Shown in pieces: positions 35,921 through 44,835 of a DNA stretch of 64,000 nucleotides. Where the stretch lies: positions 62,001-126,000 of the forward strand of contig DASWJS010000031.1 in the NCBI GenBank assembly GCA_036397035.1, in the 5' to 3' direction. The position numbers and the translations under genes were made by a program. The notes under the pieces were generated by a model that was not told the origin of the DNA, did no database searches, and worked only from the letters and a program-made list of their open reading frames with translations. The number at the start of each line of letters is the position of its first letter. Position 1 is the first letter of the stretch. Source of the DNA: DASWJS01 sp036397035 (GTDB taxonomy: Bacteria; Actinomycetota; AC-67).

Positions 35921-36220
35921 GTGGCGGAGACGCGCCATTACGAGGTCATGATCATCCTTGATCCGCGGCTGGACGATGCCGTGCTGCAGCAGGCCGTGGA
36001 CCGCTTCGTGGGAATCGTGACCGAGCGGGGCGGCGAAGCCACGAAGGTGGACCATTGGGGCCGGCGCAAGCTCGCGTTCGAGATCAACCATCTGAACGAG
36101 GGCTACTACGTCGTCGCGGACCTGCAAGCCGAACCGGTCGCGATGAACGAGTTGGACCGGGTGCTCGGGCTCGCCGACGAGGCGATCCGGCACAAGATCG
36201 TTCGCCCTGGAAAGGACTGA
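35921..36220 (+). CDS. rpsF: 30S ribosomal protein S6
   Basis: 99 residues, full length. S6 sits on the platform of the small subunit next to S18. Typical opening RHYEVMIILDPRL and central GRRKLAFEINHLNEGYYV. GTG 35921 with GAGGTG upstream. First gene of rpsF-ssb-rpsR-rplI. Confidence 0.97.
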   Translation: MAETRHYEVMIILDPRLDDAVLQQAVDRFVGIVTERGGEATKVDHWGRRKLAFEINHLNEGYYVVADLQAEPVAMNELDRVLGLADEAIRHKIVRPGKD

Positions 36221-36254
36221 ACCAACCGACGGTCCTTCCCCGGAGGTGGATCAG

Positions 36255-36689
36255 ATGCAAGGGAACAGCGTGACCATCGTCGGCAACCTGACCGACGATC
36301 CAGAGCTGCGCTTCACCGCGCAAGGGGCCGCCGTGGCGAACTTCTCCATCGCGGTCAACCGACGCGTGCGCGATCCGCAGACGAACGAATGGAAGGACGG
36401 AGACCCTTCCTTCTTCCGCGTCAACGTGTGGCGTCAGCTCGCGGAGAACGTCGCCGAGTCGCTGTCGAAGGGAACCCGTGTCGTCGTGACCGGCTACCTG
36501 AAGCAGCGGTCGTGGGAGACGCAGGAAGGCGAGCGGCGCACGGTCGTGGAGATCGAGGCCGACGAGGTCGGCCCGTCCCTGCGCTGGGCGACGGCCAAGG
36601 TCGAGCGCGTCTCGCGCGGATCCGGCGGCGGCTCGGACGGGGGCGGCGACTGGGGCGCCAAGACCGAGGAGGAGGTTCCGTCCTTCTAG
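36255..36689 (+). CDS. ssb: Single-stranded DNA-binding protein
   Basis: 144 residues. OB-fold (about 1-110: NSVTIVGNLTDDPELRF, VNVWRQLAENVAESL), Gly-rich linker and acidic tip EEEVPSF, which recruits replication and repair proteins. The linker is shorter than in many actinobacterial Ssb. ATG 36255 has GGAGG 9 nt upstream; GTG at 36246 is less likely. Confidence 0.96.
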   Translation: MQGNSVTIVGNLTDDPELRFTAQGAAVANFSIAVNRRVRDPQTNEWKDGDPSFFRVNVWRQLAENVAESLSKGTRVVVTGYLKQRSWETQEGERRTVVEIEADEVGPSLRWATAKVERVSRGSGGGSDGGGDWGAKTEEEVPSF

Positions 36690-36701
36690 AGAAGGAGGCC
36701 A

Positions 36702-36965
36702 ATGCCGAAAGCAAAGCCCAGGAGTCCACGGGACAAGAAGAACGCGACCAGGCGGCCCGGCCGGCCGAAGGTCTGCCCGTTCTGCAAAGACGGCGCGACC
36801 TACGTCGACTACAAGGACATGCAGGTGTTGCGCAAGTTCGTCTCGGACCGTGGGAAGATCCGCGCGCGGCGCATCACCGGCGCCTGCACGCAGCACCAGA
36901 GAGACATCGCCGCCGCGGTGAAGGTCGCGCGCGAGATGGCCTTGCTGCCCTACATGAGCCGGTGA
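36702..36965 (+). CDS. rpsR: 30S ribosomal protein S18, zinc-ligand type
   Basis: 87 residues. S18 core (VDYKDMQVLRKFVSDRGKI, RARRITGACTQHQRDI). It has CPFC near residue 25 and a later CTQH, the zinc-binding (C+) form. Actinobacteria often also hold a zinc-free paralogue elsewhere. GAAGGAGG upstream. Confidence 0.97.
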   Translation: MPKAKPRSPRDKKNATRRPGRPKVCPFCKDGATYVDYKDMQVLRKFVSDRGKIRARRITGACTQHQRDIAAAVKVAREMALLPYMSR

Positions 36966-36978
36966 GCGGGGGGTTGCC

Positions 36979-37425
36979 ATGAAGATCGTCCTCACCCAAG
37001 AGGTGCGCAACCTCGGCGCCCCCGGCGACGTCATCGAGGTCGCCGACGGGTTCGCGCGCAACTTCCTGCTCCCGCGACGGCTCGCGATCAAGGCGACCGC
37101 GGGCGCGCTCAAGCAGGTCGACACGATCAAGCGCACGCGCGAGCTGCGGGAGGTCCGCGACCTCGAGCAGGCGCAGGGCATCGCCGCCTCGCTCGGCTCG
37201 CTCGCCGTGCGTGTCGCGGCGAAGGCGGGGGAAGGTGGCCGGCTCTTCGGTCAGGTCACGCCGGCCGCGATCGCCGAGGCCGTGTCGAAGGCGGGCGGGC
37301 CGAAGATCGACAAGAAGCGGCTGCACATCGACGCCCCGATCAAGAGCGTCGGCTCGCACGTGGTGCACCTGCGGCTCCATCCGGAGGTGGAGGCGTCGAT
37401 CAACGTCGACGTCGTCGGCGCGTAA
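36979..37425 (+). CDS. rplI: 50S ribosomal protein L9
   Basis: 148 residues, usual length. N-terminal domain MKIVLTQEVRNLGAPGDVIEV with the conserved RNFLLPRRLA, long connecting helix, and C-terminal domain ending in HPEVEASINVDVV. Last gene of the ribosomal/ssb operon; convergent with a lipoprotein gene. Confidence 0.97.
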   Translation: MKIVLTQEVRNLGAPGDVIEVADGFARNFLLPRRLAIKATAGALKQVDTIKRTRELREVRDLEQAQGIAASLGSLAVRVAAKAGEGGRLFGQVTPAAIAEAVSKAGGPKIDKKRLHIDAPIKSVGSHVVHLRLHPEVEASINVDVVGA

Positions 37426-37447
37426 GTCCGCCTTACTGGCACCAGGT

Positions 37448-38215
37448 CTACCGGCACCAGGAGGCGCCCTTCGCCGGCGCGCTCGCCGCCTCCAGCACCG
37501 CGACGCGTTGCTCGTCGTCGATCGTGTTGTAGACCTCGATCGAGCCGTCCCCGCGGCCGGTGCACTCGACCACCGCGTACGCGAACCCGTCGTCGTCGGC
37601 CCGCAGGTTGCTCGAGACGATCCGCACCTTGCCCGACGCGCGCCAGGCGAAGCCCGCCAGCGCCTCGCCGGGCGCCGCCCTGAACGTGCACCCGTCCTCG
37701 ACCCGGACGCCGACCCCGACCTGCTCCCCGCGCTCCCAAGGCGCGGGCTCTCCGAGGCGCACGGAGGGGGTGGGCCGATAGCGCAGCTCCCAGGTCGTGC
37801 GGGCGAGCGGTCCGCCGGCCTTGCCGCCACCGGGCACGATGACGTCGGCTCCGACGGCGTCCTTGATCAGCACGGTCTTGCCGCAGAAGGGCACCGAGAC
37901 CTCGTAGGGCCCCTTCGGCACGCGCGCGCTCGCCCGTCCGGCGTCGTCGGTCAGCATCCTGCCCTTCGACATTCCCTCGTAATCGACGTACGCGCCGGGA
38001 ATGCCGCGCCCGTCGAGGTCGACCACGTAGATGATCAGGCGGCCCTTCTTCTTCGGGGTGACGCGCTCCGGCGGGGTGAACGACAGGCCGGCGCCGTAGG
38101 TTGTCGGCCCACGCGACTCCTGGCCCTCGCCACGCCGCGCGAGCGACAGACACGACGTCAGCGCCATGGAAAGAACGACGAGAAGGATCGGGCCGCGTGC
38201 GGGAAGGTTGCGCAT
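37448..38215 (-). CDS. Lipoprotein with carboxypeptidase-regulatory-like domain
   Basis: 255 residues. Signal with lipobox-like LTSC near residue 21, a CNA-B/carboxypeptidase-regulatory-like beta-sandwich at about 55-125 (GRGIPGAYVDYEG, LTDDAGRASARVPKG), then a further beta-rich half with three cysteines. Probably membrane-attached outside the cell; function unknown. ATG 38215 lies 9 nt after TACCAT (38229-38224). Confidence 0.75.
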   Translation of the reverse strand: MRNLPARGPILLVVLSMALTSCLSLARRGEGQESRGPTTYGAGLSFTPPERVTPKKKGRLIIYVVDLDGRGIPGAYVDYEGMSKGRMLTDDAGRASARVPKGPYEVSVPFCGKTVLIKDAVGADVIVPGGGKAGGPLARTTWELRYRPTPSVRLGEPAPWERGEQVGVGVRVEDGCTFRAAPGEALAGFAWRASGKVRIVSSNLRADDDGFAYAVVECTGRGDGSIEVYNTIDDEQRVAVLEAASAPAKGASWCR

Positions 38216-38333
38216 CGCGATCAATGGTAGGGGTCCGCCGTCCGGGCGGCCACCCGCTCGGTGCGCGGCATGAGCCTTTCCAGCGCCTCGTGCGGTTCGA
38301 CGCACTCAAGGCGAGCGTTGAAGATTGCCTCTC

Positions 38334-38361
38334 TTGACCGGATGGTTTGCCTCCCTATAAT
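38334..38361 (+). promoter_or_regulatory. Strong consensus sigma-70 promoter upstream of dnaB
   Basis: TTGACC (38334-38339), 16-bp spacer, TATAAT (38356-38361). Predicted start near 38368. This is one of only two near-perfect housekeeping promoters I see here; it lies about 175 bp before dnaB, within the 326-bp gap 38216-38541. Confidence 0.75.
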
Positions 38362-38393
38362 CGCGCCCCTGTTGCGCCGGCGTACGAACGACT

Positions 38394-38419
38394 GGACGGC
38401 CGCTCCCGAGCGGCCGTCC
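38394..38419 (+). terminator. 11-bp perfect hairpin downstream of the 38334 promoter
   Basis: GGACGGCCGCT, loop CCCG, AGCGGCCGTCC, followed by a weak pyrimidine stretch GGCCTTCCT. With the promoter it would define an RNA of about 55-60 nt, either a small RNA or an attenuated leader of dnaB. The poor U-run makes termination uncertain. Confidence 0.5.
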
Positions 38420-38541
38420 GGCCTTCCTGGGCCCTGTGGATATCGCTGTGAACGGCGTGGGGACGAGCGCGGGCGGGCTGGGGATCGGGGGCTTCGGTCT
38501 GTGGAAGGCGCTGTCCCTCCCCGCTCGTACGGTAGAGCGCG

Positions 38542-39912
38542 ATGACCGTTCGCCCGCTGTCGCGTTCCTCGCGCCCGCCGGAGACGCCGGGCCGTGTGCC
38601 GCCGCACAACATGGAAGCCGAGGAGTCCGTGCTCGGCTCGATGCTGCTGTCCCCGAACGCCGCGAGCGAGGTCCTGGAGATCCTCACGCCGGAGGACTTC
38701 TATCGCGAGGCGCACGTCCTGATCTGCGACGTCATCCGCGACCTGTTCTCTCAGGGCGAGCCGGCCGACGCGGTCACCGCGCTCGAAGAGCTTCGCCGGC
38801 GCGATCAGCTCGAAACAGTCGGCGGGGCGCCCTACATCCATACGCTCGTCTCCGCGGTCCCGACCGCGGCGAACGCGGTGTACTACGCGCGGATCGTCGC
38901 GGAGCTGGCGACCCTGCGGCGATTGATCGAGGCCGCGACGACGATCGCCGCCGAAGCCTACGAGGTTCCCGAAGACATCTCGACCACGGTCAGCCGCGCG
39001 GAAGAGCTGATCCTGGACGTGGGCTCGGGCCGATCGGCGCAGGACTTCCGGCCGATCGTCGAGCTGCTCGGCGAGACCATGGACCACATGGAGGCGCTCG
39101 CCGGCCGGCAGGAGGACGTGACCGGCGTCCCGACCGGGTTCACCGACCTCGACGAGCTGCTGTCCGGGCTCCAGCGCAGCAACTTGATCCTGGTCGCGGC
39201 TCGTCCGGCGATGGGCAAGTCCACGTTCGCGGTCAACGTGGCCCAGCACGTGGCGCAGAAGCTGCTGCAGCCCGTGCTGCTGTTCTCCCTCGAGATGAGC
39301 TGGATGGAGATCGTGCAGCGGCTCATCTGCGCCGAGGCGCGCGTCGAGACGCGCAAGGTGCGCGACGGGAAGATGAACGAGGCCGAGTGGCGCCGGGTCG
39401 CCGATGCGGTCGGCCGATTGGCGGAGGCGCCGCTCTACATCGACGACACGCCGACGATCAGCATGGGCGAGATCCTGGCCAAGTGCCGGCGGCTGAAGAA
39501 CAAGCGGGGGCAGCTCGGGCTCGTCGTGGTCGACTACTTGCAGCTCATGACCTCGACGCGACGCACCGAGAACCGCGTGCAGGAGGTCGCCGACATCTCG
39601 CGGACGATGAAGATCCTCGCCAAGCAGCTCGACGTGCCGGTGCTGGCGGTTTCGCAGCTCTCGCGACAACCCGAGCAAACCGGCGGCAAGCCCCGCCGTC
39701 CGCGCTTGGCCGACCTGCGCGAGTCCGGCTCGCTCGAACAGGACGCCGACGTCGTGATGTTCGTCTACCGCGAGGAGTACTACGACGCCGAGACCGAGAA
39801 GAAGGGCGAGGCCGAGATCATCGTGGAGAAGCACCGCAACGGACCCACCGGCAGCATCGACCTTGCCTTCCTCGGTCAGTACACGCGCTTCGACAACCTC
39901 GCACGCATGTAA
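38542..39912 (+). CDS. dnaB: Replicative DNA helicase
   Basis: 456 residues. N-terminal primase-interacting domain (NMEAEESVLGSMLL), Walker A ARPAMGKSTF near 222, Walker B VVVDYLQLM near 330 and the arginine region SGSLEQDADVV. No intein interrupts the usual insertion sites, unlike mycobacterial dnaB. ATG 38542 follows TACGGT by 9 nt, so it can be made leaderless. Position after rplI is conserved. Confidence 0.97.
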   Translation: MTVRPLSRSSRPPETPGRVPPHNMEAEESVLGSMLLSPNAASEVLEILTPEDFYREAHVLICDVIRDLFSQGEPADAVTALEELRRRDQLETVGGAPYIHTLVSAVPTAANAVYYARIVAELATLRRLIEAATTIAAEAYEVPEDISTTVSRAEELILDVGSGRSAQDFRPIVELLGETMDHMEALAGRQEDVTGVPTGFTDLDELLSGLQRSNLILVAARPAMGKSTFAVNVAQHVAQKLLQPVLLFSLEMSWMEIVQRLICAEARVETRKVRDGKMNEAEWRRVADAVGRLAEAPLYIDDTPTISMGEILAKCRRLKNKRGQLGLVVVDYLQLMTSTRRTENRVQEVADISRTMKILAKQLDVPVLAVSQLSRQPEQTGGKPRRPRLADLRESGSLEQDADVVMFVYREEYYDAETEKKGEAEIIVEKHRNGPTGSIDLAFLGQYTRFDNLARM

Positions 39913-39931
39913 CGCCGCTAGAGTCGGACCC

Positions 39932-40819
39932 ATGTCCGCTCGTCGTGGCTTCGCCGGCTTCGGCGTGTGCACGCTGTCCTGGGGATCGCTGGGCGTCCTC
40001 GTCAGGCAGATCGACCTCGACGCGCCGACGATCGTGTTCTTCCGGCTCGCCTTCGGCTTGGCCGTCGTGCTCGCGTGGGTGCTCGCGCGCGGCCGCGCGG
40101 CCGAGCTGCGTCCCGGCGGCGACGCGCCGCTGCTCGTCGCCTCGGGGATCGTGCTCGGCGCGCATTGGGCCCTGGAGTTCGAGGCGTTCCAGCGGCTCGA
40201 CGTGGCGGCCGCGATCCTGATCGTCTTCGTCGGGCCGGTGCTGATGGCCGCCGCCGCGCCGCGCGTGCTCGGCGAGCGGCTCCGCGCGCGCACGGTCGTC
40301 GCGCTGGTCGCCGCCTTCGCCGGGATCGTGCTGATCGCGCTGCCTCGCATCGAGCGGGTCGACGCGCCGGGCCTGCTGACCGCGGGCGGGAGCGCGGTGC
40401 TGTTCGCGGTGCTGATGCTGATGGGCAAGGTGCTCACGCGCCGCCACAGCGCCCCGGCCATCGTGACCTGGCAGCTCGGGGTGGCCACCGCGTTGGCGTG
40501 GCCGTTCCTGCTCGGCGCCGACGGGGGTGAGATCGCGCGGGCGCTGCCGCTGCTCGTCCTGCTGGGCGTCGTCTTCACCGGCGTGCTCGGCGTGCTCTTC
40601 TTCGAGGCCGTGTCGGTGCTGGAGGCCCAGCAGTTCGGCGTGCTGTTCTACCTGGAGCCCGCGTCGGCCGTGCTCTACGCGTGGGTCTTCCTCGGCGAGC
40701 GTCCCCTTGCCACGACCCTAGCGGGAGGGGCGATGATCGTCGCCGCGGGACTGGCTATCATCGTGGCGGACAGAGGCGCCGCACGAGGTTCGGCGCCCGC
40801 GATGAGGAGCCTTGCGTGA
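39932..40819 (+). CDS. EamA/DMT-family transporter
   Basis: 295 residues with ten membrane helices in two EamA repeats (about 8-135 and 145-285; second repeat ends FYLEPASAVLYAWVFLGERP). Drug/metabolite transporter superfamily; exports or imports small solutes, substrate unknown. ATG 39932 lies 8 nt after TAGAGT. Its stop overlaps the next GTG (GTGA). Confidence 0.9.
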   Translation: MSARRGFAGFGVCTLSWGSLGVLVRQIDLDAPTIVFFRLAFGLAVVLAWVLARGRAAELRPGGDAPLLVASGIVLGAHWALEFEAFQRLDVAAAILIVFVGPVLMAAAAPRVLGERLRARTVVALVAAFAGIVLIALPRIERVDAPGLLTAGGSAVLFAVLMLMGKVLTRRHSAPAIVTWQLGVATALAWPFLLGADGGEIARALPLLVLLGVVFTGVLGVLFFEAVSVLEAQQFGVLFYLEPASAVLYAWVFLGERPLATTLAGGAMIVAAGLAIIVADRGAARGSAPAMRSLA

Positions 40820-41037
40820 TCCCCCTTCCGCAGATCCTGGCCGAGCTGATCATGGCGCTCGGCGCGGCGCTGTTCGGCTCGAGCGTGCTGGCGCTGCTCC
40901 GGCCGCGCTTCGGCAAGGGCAGCCAGGGAGCGCCGTCGGCGCCGGCCGCCCGCGGGAGGGTGTTCGTCAACGCCTTCATCGGGCTCGTCGTGCTCGGGTG
41001 GGGTTTCGCCTCATTCGTCACCGGAAACGGCGTTTGA
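40816..41037 (+). CDS. Small two-helix membrane protein
   Basis: 73 residues: helices at about 5-28 and 48-68 joined by a basic loop. Translationally coupled to the EamA transporter, so it may be a partner. No family recognised. Confidence 0.65.
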   Translation: MIPLPQILAELIMALGAALFGSSVLALLRPRFGKGSQGAPSAPAARGRVFVNAFIGLVVLGWGFASFVTGNGV

Positions 41038-41189
41038 CCTGGTAGGACGGCTCGGCCGCGCTGCCGGAATGCCTGATTGATGGTCGTGGGATCGGGAGGG
41101 GAAGGCTCCGAAGGCGTCGAAGTTTGCTGCCTGAGACCACGTCCCGGCCCGCTGCGGCCCCGGCTCACAGGGAAAGGATCTTGCGGCGA

Positions 41190-41867
41190 ATGCGTGCTTC
41201 CAGACTCAAGGCTCTGGCCGTCGTCGTGACGGCGCTCGCCGTCGTTGCGCCGGCGTCCGCGAATACCCACGTGACCCGCGTTCGCCAGGTCAAGCAGGCG
41301 TCGGGGAAGTTCAAGGCGGGATCCATCTTCACGAGCGCGGAAGTGACGTTCAGCATCGAGCGGATCGAGGTGAGCACGGTCAAGGGTCCGTTCCGGGCGT
41401 TGCCGCCGCCCACCGGCCAGGACGCCGAGCCGCAGGGCGCGCCTCAAATGCGGGCCTGCGTCACGGTCAAGCAGGGGACCCAGAAGGACTACGGGTGCAG
41501 GCTGTCGGGCAACGCGTCGATTACGCTCGATCCTGACCTTGCGGAGGGCTTCATCACGTTCTCGGTCGAGTCCGAAGTGCACGACGGGTACCTGATCAAC
41601 GTCAACGTGAAGCTCGAAGGGATCGGGAACCCAACGCCGTCCACGCCCGGCGGCACGCCCGGCACCGCGCCGATCACGATCGACGATACGGCGACGCTGA
41701 CACGAGAGGCGATCATCACGGGCGGCTTCGTCTTCTCGCAAGGGTTCGGCTACCTCGGTCGCCAGCAGAGCGTCGACGGCTCGATGACGAACGGTTTCGC
41801 CGTCACGTCCACGGTCGACCCCGACTGCTTCGCCAGCTCCCCCGCAATCGGCGGCTGCCGGCCGTAA
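41190..41867 (+). CDS. Secreted protein, unknown
   Basis: 225 residues: signal peptide (1-25, ending ASA), then a beta-rich exported domain with four cysteines. A Gly/Pro/Thr linker lies near 155. No family recognised. ATG 41190 is chosen because the signal peptide starts there and AAAGGA lies upstream; the frame is open to 41124. The 150 bp before it hold nothing I can name. Confidence 0.7.
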   Translation: MRASRLKALAVVVTALAVVAPASANTHVTRVRQVKQASGKFKAGSIFTSAEVTFSIERIEVSTVKGPFRALPPPTGQDAEPQGAPQMRACVTVKQGTQKDYGCRLSGNASITLDPDLAEGFITFSVESEVHDGYLINVNVKLEGIGNPTPSTPGGTPGTAPITIDDTATLTREAIITGGFVFSQGFGYLGRQQSVDGSMTNGFAVTSTVDPDCFASSPAIGGCRP

Positions 41868-41933
41868 GCTCCCGGTTCGCCGGGCCCGCGTTTTCCGCCG
41901 TTCTCGTCGGGGCGTGGCGCGTATCGTTGGCGC

Positions 41934-42710
41934 GTGCCTTCGGTTGACGCGCTCAATCTGATCGAGCTGGGAGCGGTGGTGCTCGGGCTCGCGCTCCTGG
42001 CGCGGGTGGCAACTCGCGCGGGCATCTCGCCGATCCCGCTCTATCTCCTCGCCGGCCTGGCCTTCGGCGAAGGCGGCGTGGCGCCCTTGGTGACGTCGTC
42101 GGGCGTGGCGGCCAAGATCATGCAGGACTGGGGTGGGCACTGGGAGGCGCCGGCCCGCTGGTCGTGTCGATCCTGCTGATCGAGGACCTGACCATGGCGG
42201 TGTATCTGCCGATCCTCGCCGCGCTCGTCGCCGAAGGCGCGACCATCGTCGGGCTACTCACTGCGGGCGTCGCGCTGCTTGCAACGGCCGCGCTGCTCGC
42301 GCTCGCGCTGCTCGCGCTCGCGCTGCGGGTAGACGTCGGCGTGAGCCGCGCGCTGTTCAGTCGCTCGGACGAGACGCTCGTGCTGACGATCCTCGGCGTG
42401 GCGATCCTGGTGGCCGGCGTCGCCGAGCTGGTCGAGATATCGGCCGCCGTTGGCGCGCTGCTCGTCGGGATCGCGCTCTCGGGTCCGGCGGCGCACGGCG
42501 CGCGAAATCTGCTGAAGCCCCTGCGCGACGTGTTCGCCGCGATGTTCTTCGTCTCCATCGGCTTGCGGGTCGATCCGGCCTCGCTGCCGCCCGCGATCCC
42601 CGTCGCGCTGGCGCTCGCGGCCGTGGGCGCCGCAACGAAGTTCGCCACGGGATGGATCGGCGCGGGCTGGCGCCGGATGGCCGGGCGCGAGCGGGGTAGA
42701 CTCCCCCGCG
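41934..42710 (+). pseudogene. Decayed CPA2/Kef-type cation:proton antiporter
   Basis: The opening frame encodes helices 1-2 (GISPIPLYLLAGLAFGEGG), then jumps from LVTS straight to SGVAAKIMQDWG. In intact relatives about 80-100 residues (helices 3-5) separate these. Just after, the frame shifts at about 42125-42135: WALGGAGPLV and ILLIEDLTMAVYLPI continue in another frame to about 42690, where the C-terminal helices are also missing. So one in-frame deletion, one frameshift and a 3' truncation. The start GTG 41934 still has TATCGT 7 nt upstream, so the promoter has outlived the gene. Confidence 0.75.
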
Positions 42711-42723
42711 ACCCGCCAGAGCG

Positions 42724-43638
42724 ATGCCGTCCGCCGCCGCGTGCCCGTCGTGTGCCGCCCCGATTGAGGCGGGGGCACGGTTCTGCCCCGTGTGCGGTCA
42801 TGCCCTGGCGCCGGCCGAGCCTCAGGCGCCGCCAGAATCCTCTGCCGCTGCGCCGCGCGCCGAGCCTTCGCCCGCGGCCGAGCCCGCCCCGTCGATCGGG
42901 GGTCTCTCGCTCGGTTCGCCGGTCGCCAAGGGCGCGGCCACCCTCGTCGTCGGCGCCGCCGTGTCGTTGGTCGGCTGGTATCCGCTCGGCGCGCCGGCCG
43001 GACTGATCAGCCGGCTGGTCCCCGACGCGTTCTGCGGCGACAGCGGCATCCCCACGGGCACGCCCGCGATGTACGTGTGCGCGGCTCGGTCCGCGCTGCT
43101 CAACCTGGTGGGTCCGCTGGTCATCGCGGCGCTGCTCGTCGTTTTCCGGTCGCGCATCGGGTCGGCGACCGCATCCCTGCGCAAGCGCATCCCGCGCGGG
43201 TTCGGATTCCTGCTGGCGCCGACCCTCGCCACGACCTTCTTCACGATGGCCTACGCGGGCATCCATTGGGAGACCGCGTCGCGCGGCGGGATCTTGCCGA
43301 AGAAGATGTTTCCCGCTGCGATCGGGCTGATCGCGTTCGCGACGCCGTACGCGGTCCGCGCGCTGAACAACAGGGTCCCGGCATTGTTCGACCGCCGCGA
43401 CCGGGTGCCACCCCCGGTGCGAGTGGTGCTCGCGCTCATCGTGCCGCTCGGGCTTGCCTACCTGCTGACCAACACACCGGACGATGTCCGGAGCCCGGTC
43501 GCCAAGGAACAGTTCGTGATCCTGGTCGCCTCCGCGCTCGGGTTCCTTGCATTCATCCCACGCGGCGGGAGCCTGCGCCAGATGGGAACCACGTTCGCCC
43601 GCCGGGCCGCGACGCGAGTCGCCAGGCGGCGCACGTGA
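42724..43638 (+). CDS. Zinc-ribbon membrane protein (cluster gene 1)
   Basis: 304 residues. Zinc ribbon CPSC/CPVC at residues 8-24, a Pro/Ala-rich linker to about 58, then five or six membrane helices with the last loop basic. ATG 42724 has TAGACT about 21 nt upstream, a likely -10 with a very short leader. Its TGA overlaps the next GTG (GTGA). First gene of a five-gene coupled operon of unknown function. Confidence 0.75.
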   Translation: MPSAAACPSCAAPIEAGARFCPVCGHALAPAEPQAPPESSAAAPRAEPSPAAEPAPSIGGLSLGSPVAKGAATLVVGAAVSLVGWYPLGAPAGLISRLVPDAFCGDSGIPTGTPAMYVCAARSALLNLVGPLVIAALLVVFRSRIGSATASLRKRIPRGFGFLLAPTLATTFFTMAYAGIHWETASRGGILPKKMFPAAIGLIAFATPYAVRALNNRVPALFDRRDRVPPPVRVVLALIVPLGLAYLLTNTPDDVRSPVAKEQFVILVASALGFLAFIPRGGSLRQMGTTFARRAATRVARRRT

Positions 43639-44315
43639 CGACGACCCGAGCGACCCAGGCCGAGCGCGCGAGCAGACGCGCGACGCCGCGCCCGATCGAC
43701 GTCGCGGCGGCAATCGTGCTCGCGGGCGCGAGCGGCGGGGCCATCGTGGCGCACACCTACCTGCCGGTCGCGATGAAGTACACGGCGCCGTTCGTCGTGC
43801 TGCCCGGGGCCGCCCTCCTGGCCGGCGTGGCGCTCGCGTGGCGAAAGCGGTACGGGGCGGTCGCGATCCTGACCGACCGCTTCGTGGCGGGCGCGCTCTG
43901 GGGAGCCGTCGCGACCGTGGTCTACGACGTCATCAGGCCCGCCATGGTCGCGGCCTTCAACTTCGACACCAACCCGTACGCGGCGATGCCGGTGTTCGGC
44001 TCGCTCATTACGGGACGTCCGGCGGACGCGGCGATCGCGCAGACGATCGGCTGGGTCTACCACGCGTGGAACGGCGTGAGCTTCGGCGTGATGTTCGCGC
44101 TCGTCGTGCCGCGCGGCGGCTGGCGGCAGGGCTTGGCGTGGGGCCTGACGCTGGAGGGGATCATGCTGGCGGTCTATCCGGGGTTCCTCGGCGCGCCGGT
44201 GGCGACGACGGCATTCGTCGTCGTGGGCGTGACCGGTCACGCGGCTTGGGGCGCCACGCTCGGCGCCGGCTTGCGCCGGTTCGGTCGCGGCGCGGGAGGC
44301 TCGCGTGTGGCGTAG
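43635..44315 (+). CDS. Multi-pass membrane protein (cluster gene 2)
   Basis: 226 residues, about six membrane helices; conserved-looking loops FNFDTNPYAAMPVFGS and GWVYHAWNGVSFG. Resembles uncharacterised integral membrane proteins only in general composition. Start overlaps gene 1 by 4 bp, and its last 11 bp overlap gene 3, so all are translated together. Confidence 0.72.
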   Translation: MTTTRATQAERASRRATPRPIDVAAAIVLAGASGGAIVAHTYLPVAMKYTAPFVVLPGAALLAGVALAWRKRYGAVAILTDRFVAGALWGAVATVVYDVIRPAMVAAFNFDTNPYAAMPVFGSLITGRPADAAIAQTIGWVYHAWNGVSFGVMFALVVPRGGWRQGLAWGLTLEGIMLAVYPGFLGAPVATTAFVVVGVTGHAAWGATLGAGLRRFGRGAGGSRVA

Positions 44316-44835
44316 GGCCCTGCTCCTTGCCGTTCCGCTCGTGTTCGTCGCCGCGCCCGCGTTCGCCGACGACTGCGGGAACCCTTCGGACTGCGAGGAG
44401 ACGGGCGGCTTCATCGGGATAACCGCCGTCGTCGGAGGCGTGGGAGCGGTGGCCGCCGCCGCGGCCGCCGCACTCGCCAACGCCGACGCCGAGCCGGGCG
44501 AGGAACTGGAGTTCGCGATCGTTCAGGTCTCGACGGACCGCGTCGAGGTGGCCAAGGACCTGCCGGGCACGTTCGACGTCACGGCGTGGATCGCGACCGA
44601 GGCGGGTCAACGGCGCGCGCCCGAGATCCCGCTGACCGTGCACGTCCCGCCGATGCCGGGACTGACGGTGTCGCCGGCGGTGGGGTCGGGAGAGATGCAC
44701 GTCGAGGTCGCCGTCGACGAGACGGCGGAGAACGGCGAGGTGCCGGTCGTGGTGAGCGGCGAGTACAAGGGCAGGCGCGCGCAGCAGACGGTCACGATCG
44801 TGATCGGCGGCGAGTACGTCCTCGAGGTGCTGTGA
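44305..44835 (+). CDS. Secreted Ig-like domain protein (cluster gene 3)
   Basis: 176 residues. Signal peptide ending VAAPAFA at 21, two cysteines close by, an Ala/Gly-rich hydrophobic stretch (about 33-62) that could be a membrane helix, then one immunoglobulin-like beta-sandwich (about 66-172). Stop and next start share a base (TGATG). Confidence 0.72.
   Translation: MWRRALLLAVPLVFVAAPAFADDCGNPSDCEETGGFIGITAVVGGVGAVAAAAAAALANADAEPGEELEFAIVQVSTDRVEVAKDLPGTFDVTAWIATEAGQRRAPEIPLTVHVPPMPGLTVSPAVGSGEMHVEVAVDETAENGEVPVVVSGEYKGRRAQQTVTIVIGGEYVLEVL

Noticed and set aside
38360..38541. Chromosomal origin near dnaB
   Set aside because: Only one DnaA-box-like sequence with a mismatch is visible, with no AT-rich unwinding region and no dnaA/dnaN.
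38542..39912. Intein in dnaB
   Set aside because: The helicase is continuous through the Walker A and B regions and of normal length.
42164..43006. Second antiporter frame extended to 43006 as one protein
   Set aside because: After about 42700 the frame is an Arg/Pro-rich shadow of the zinc-ribbon gene beginning at 42724.
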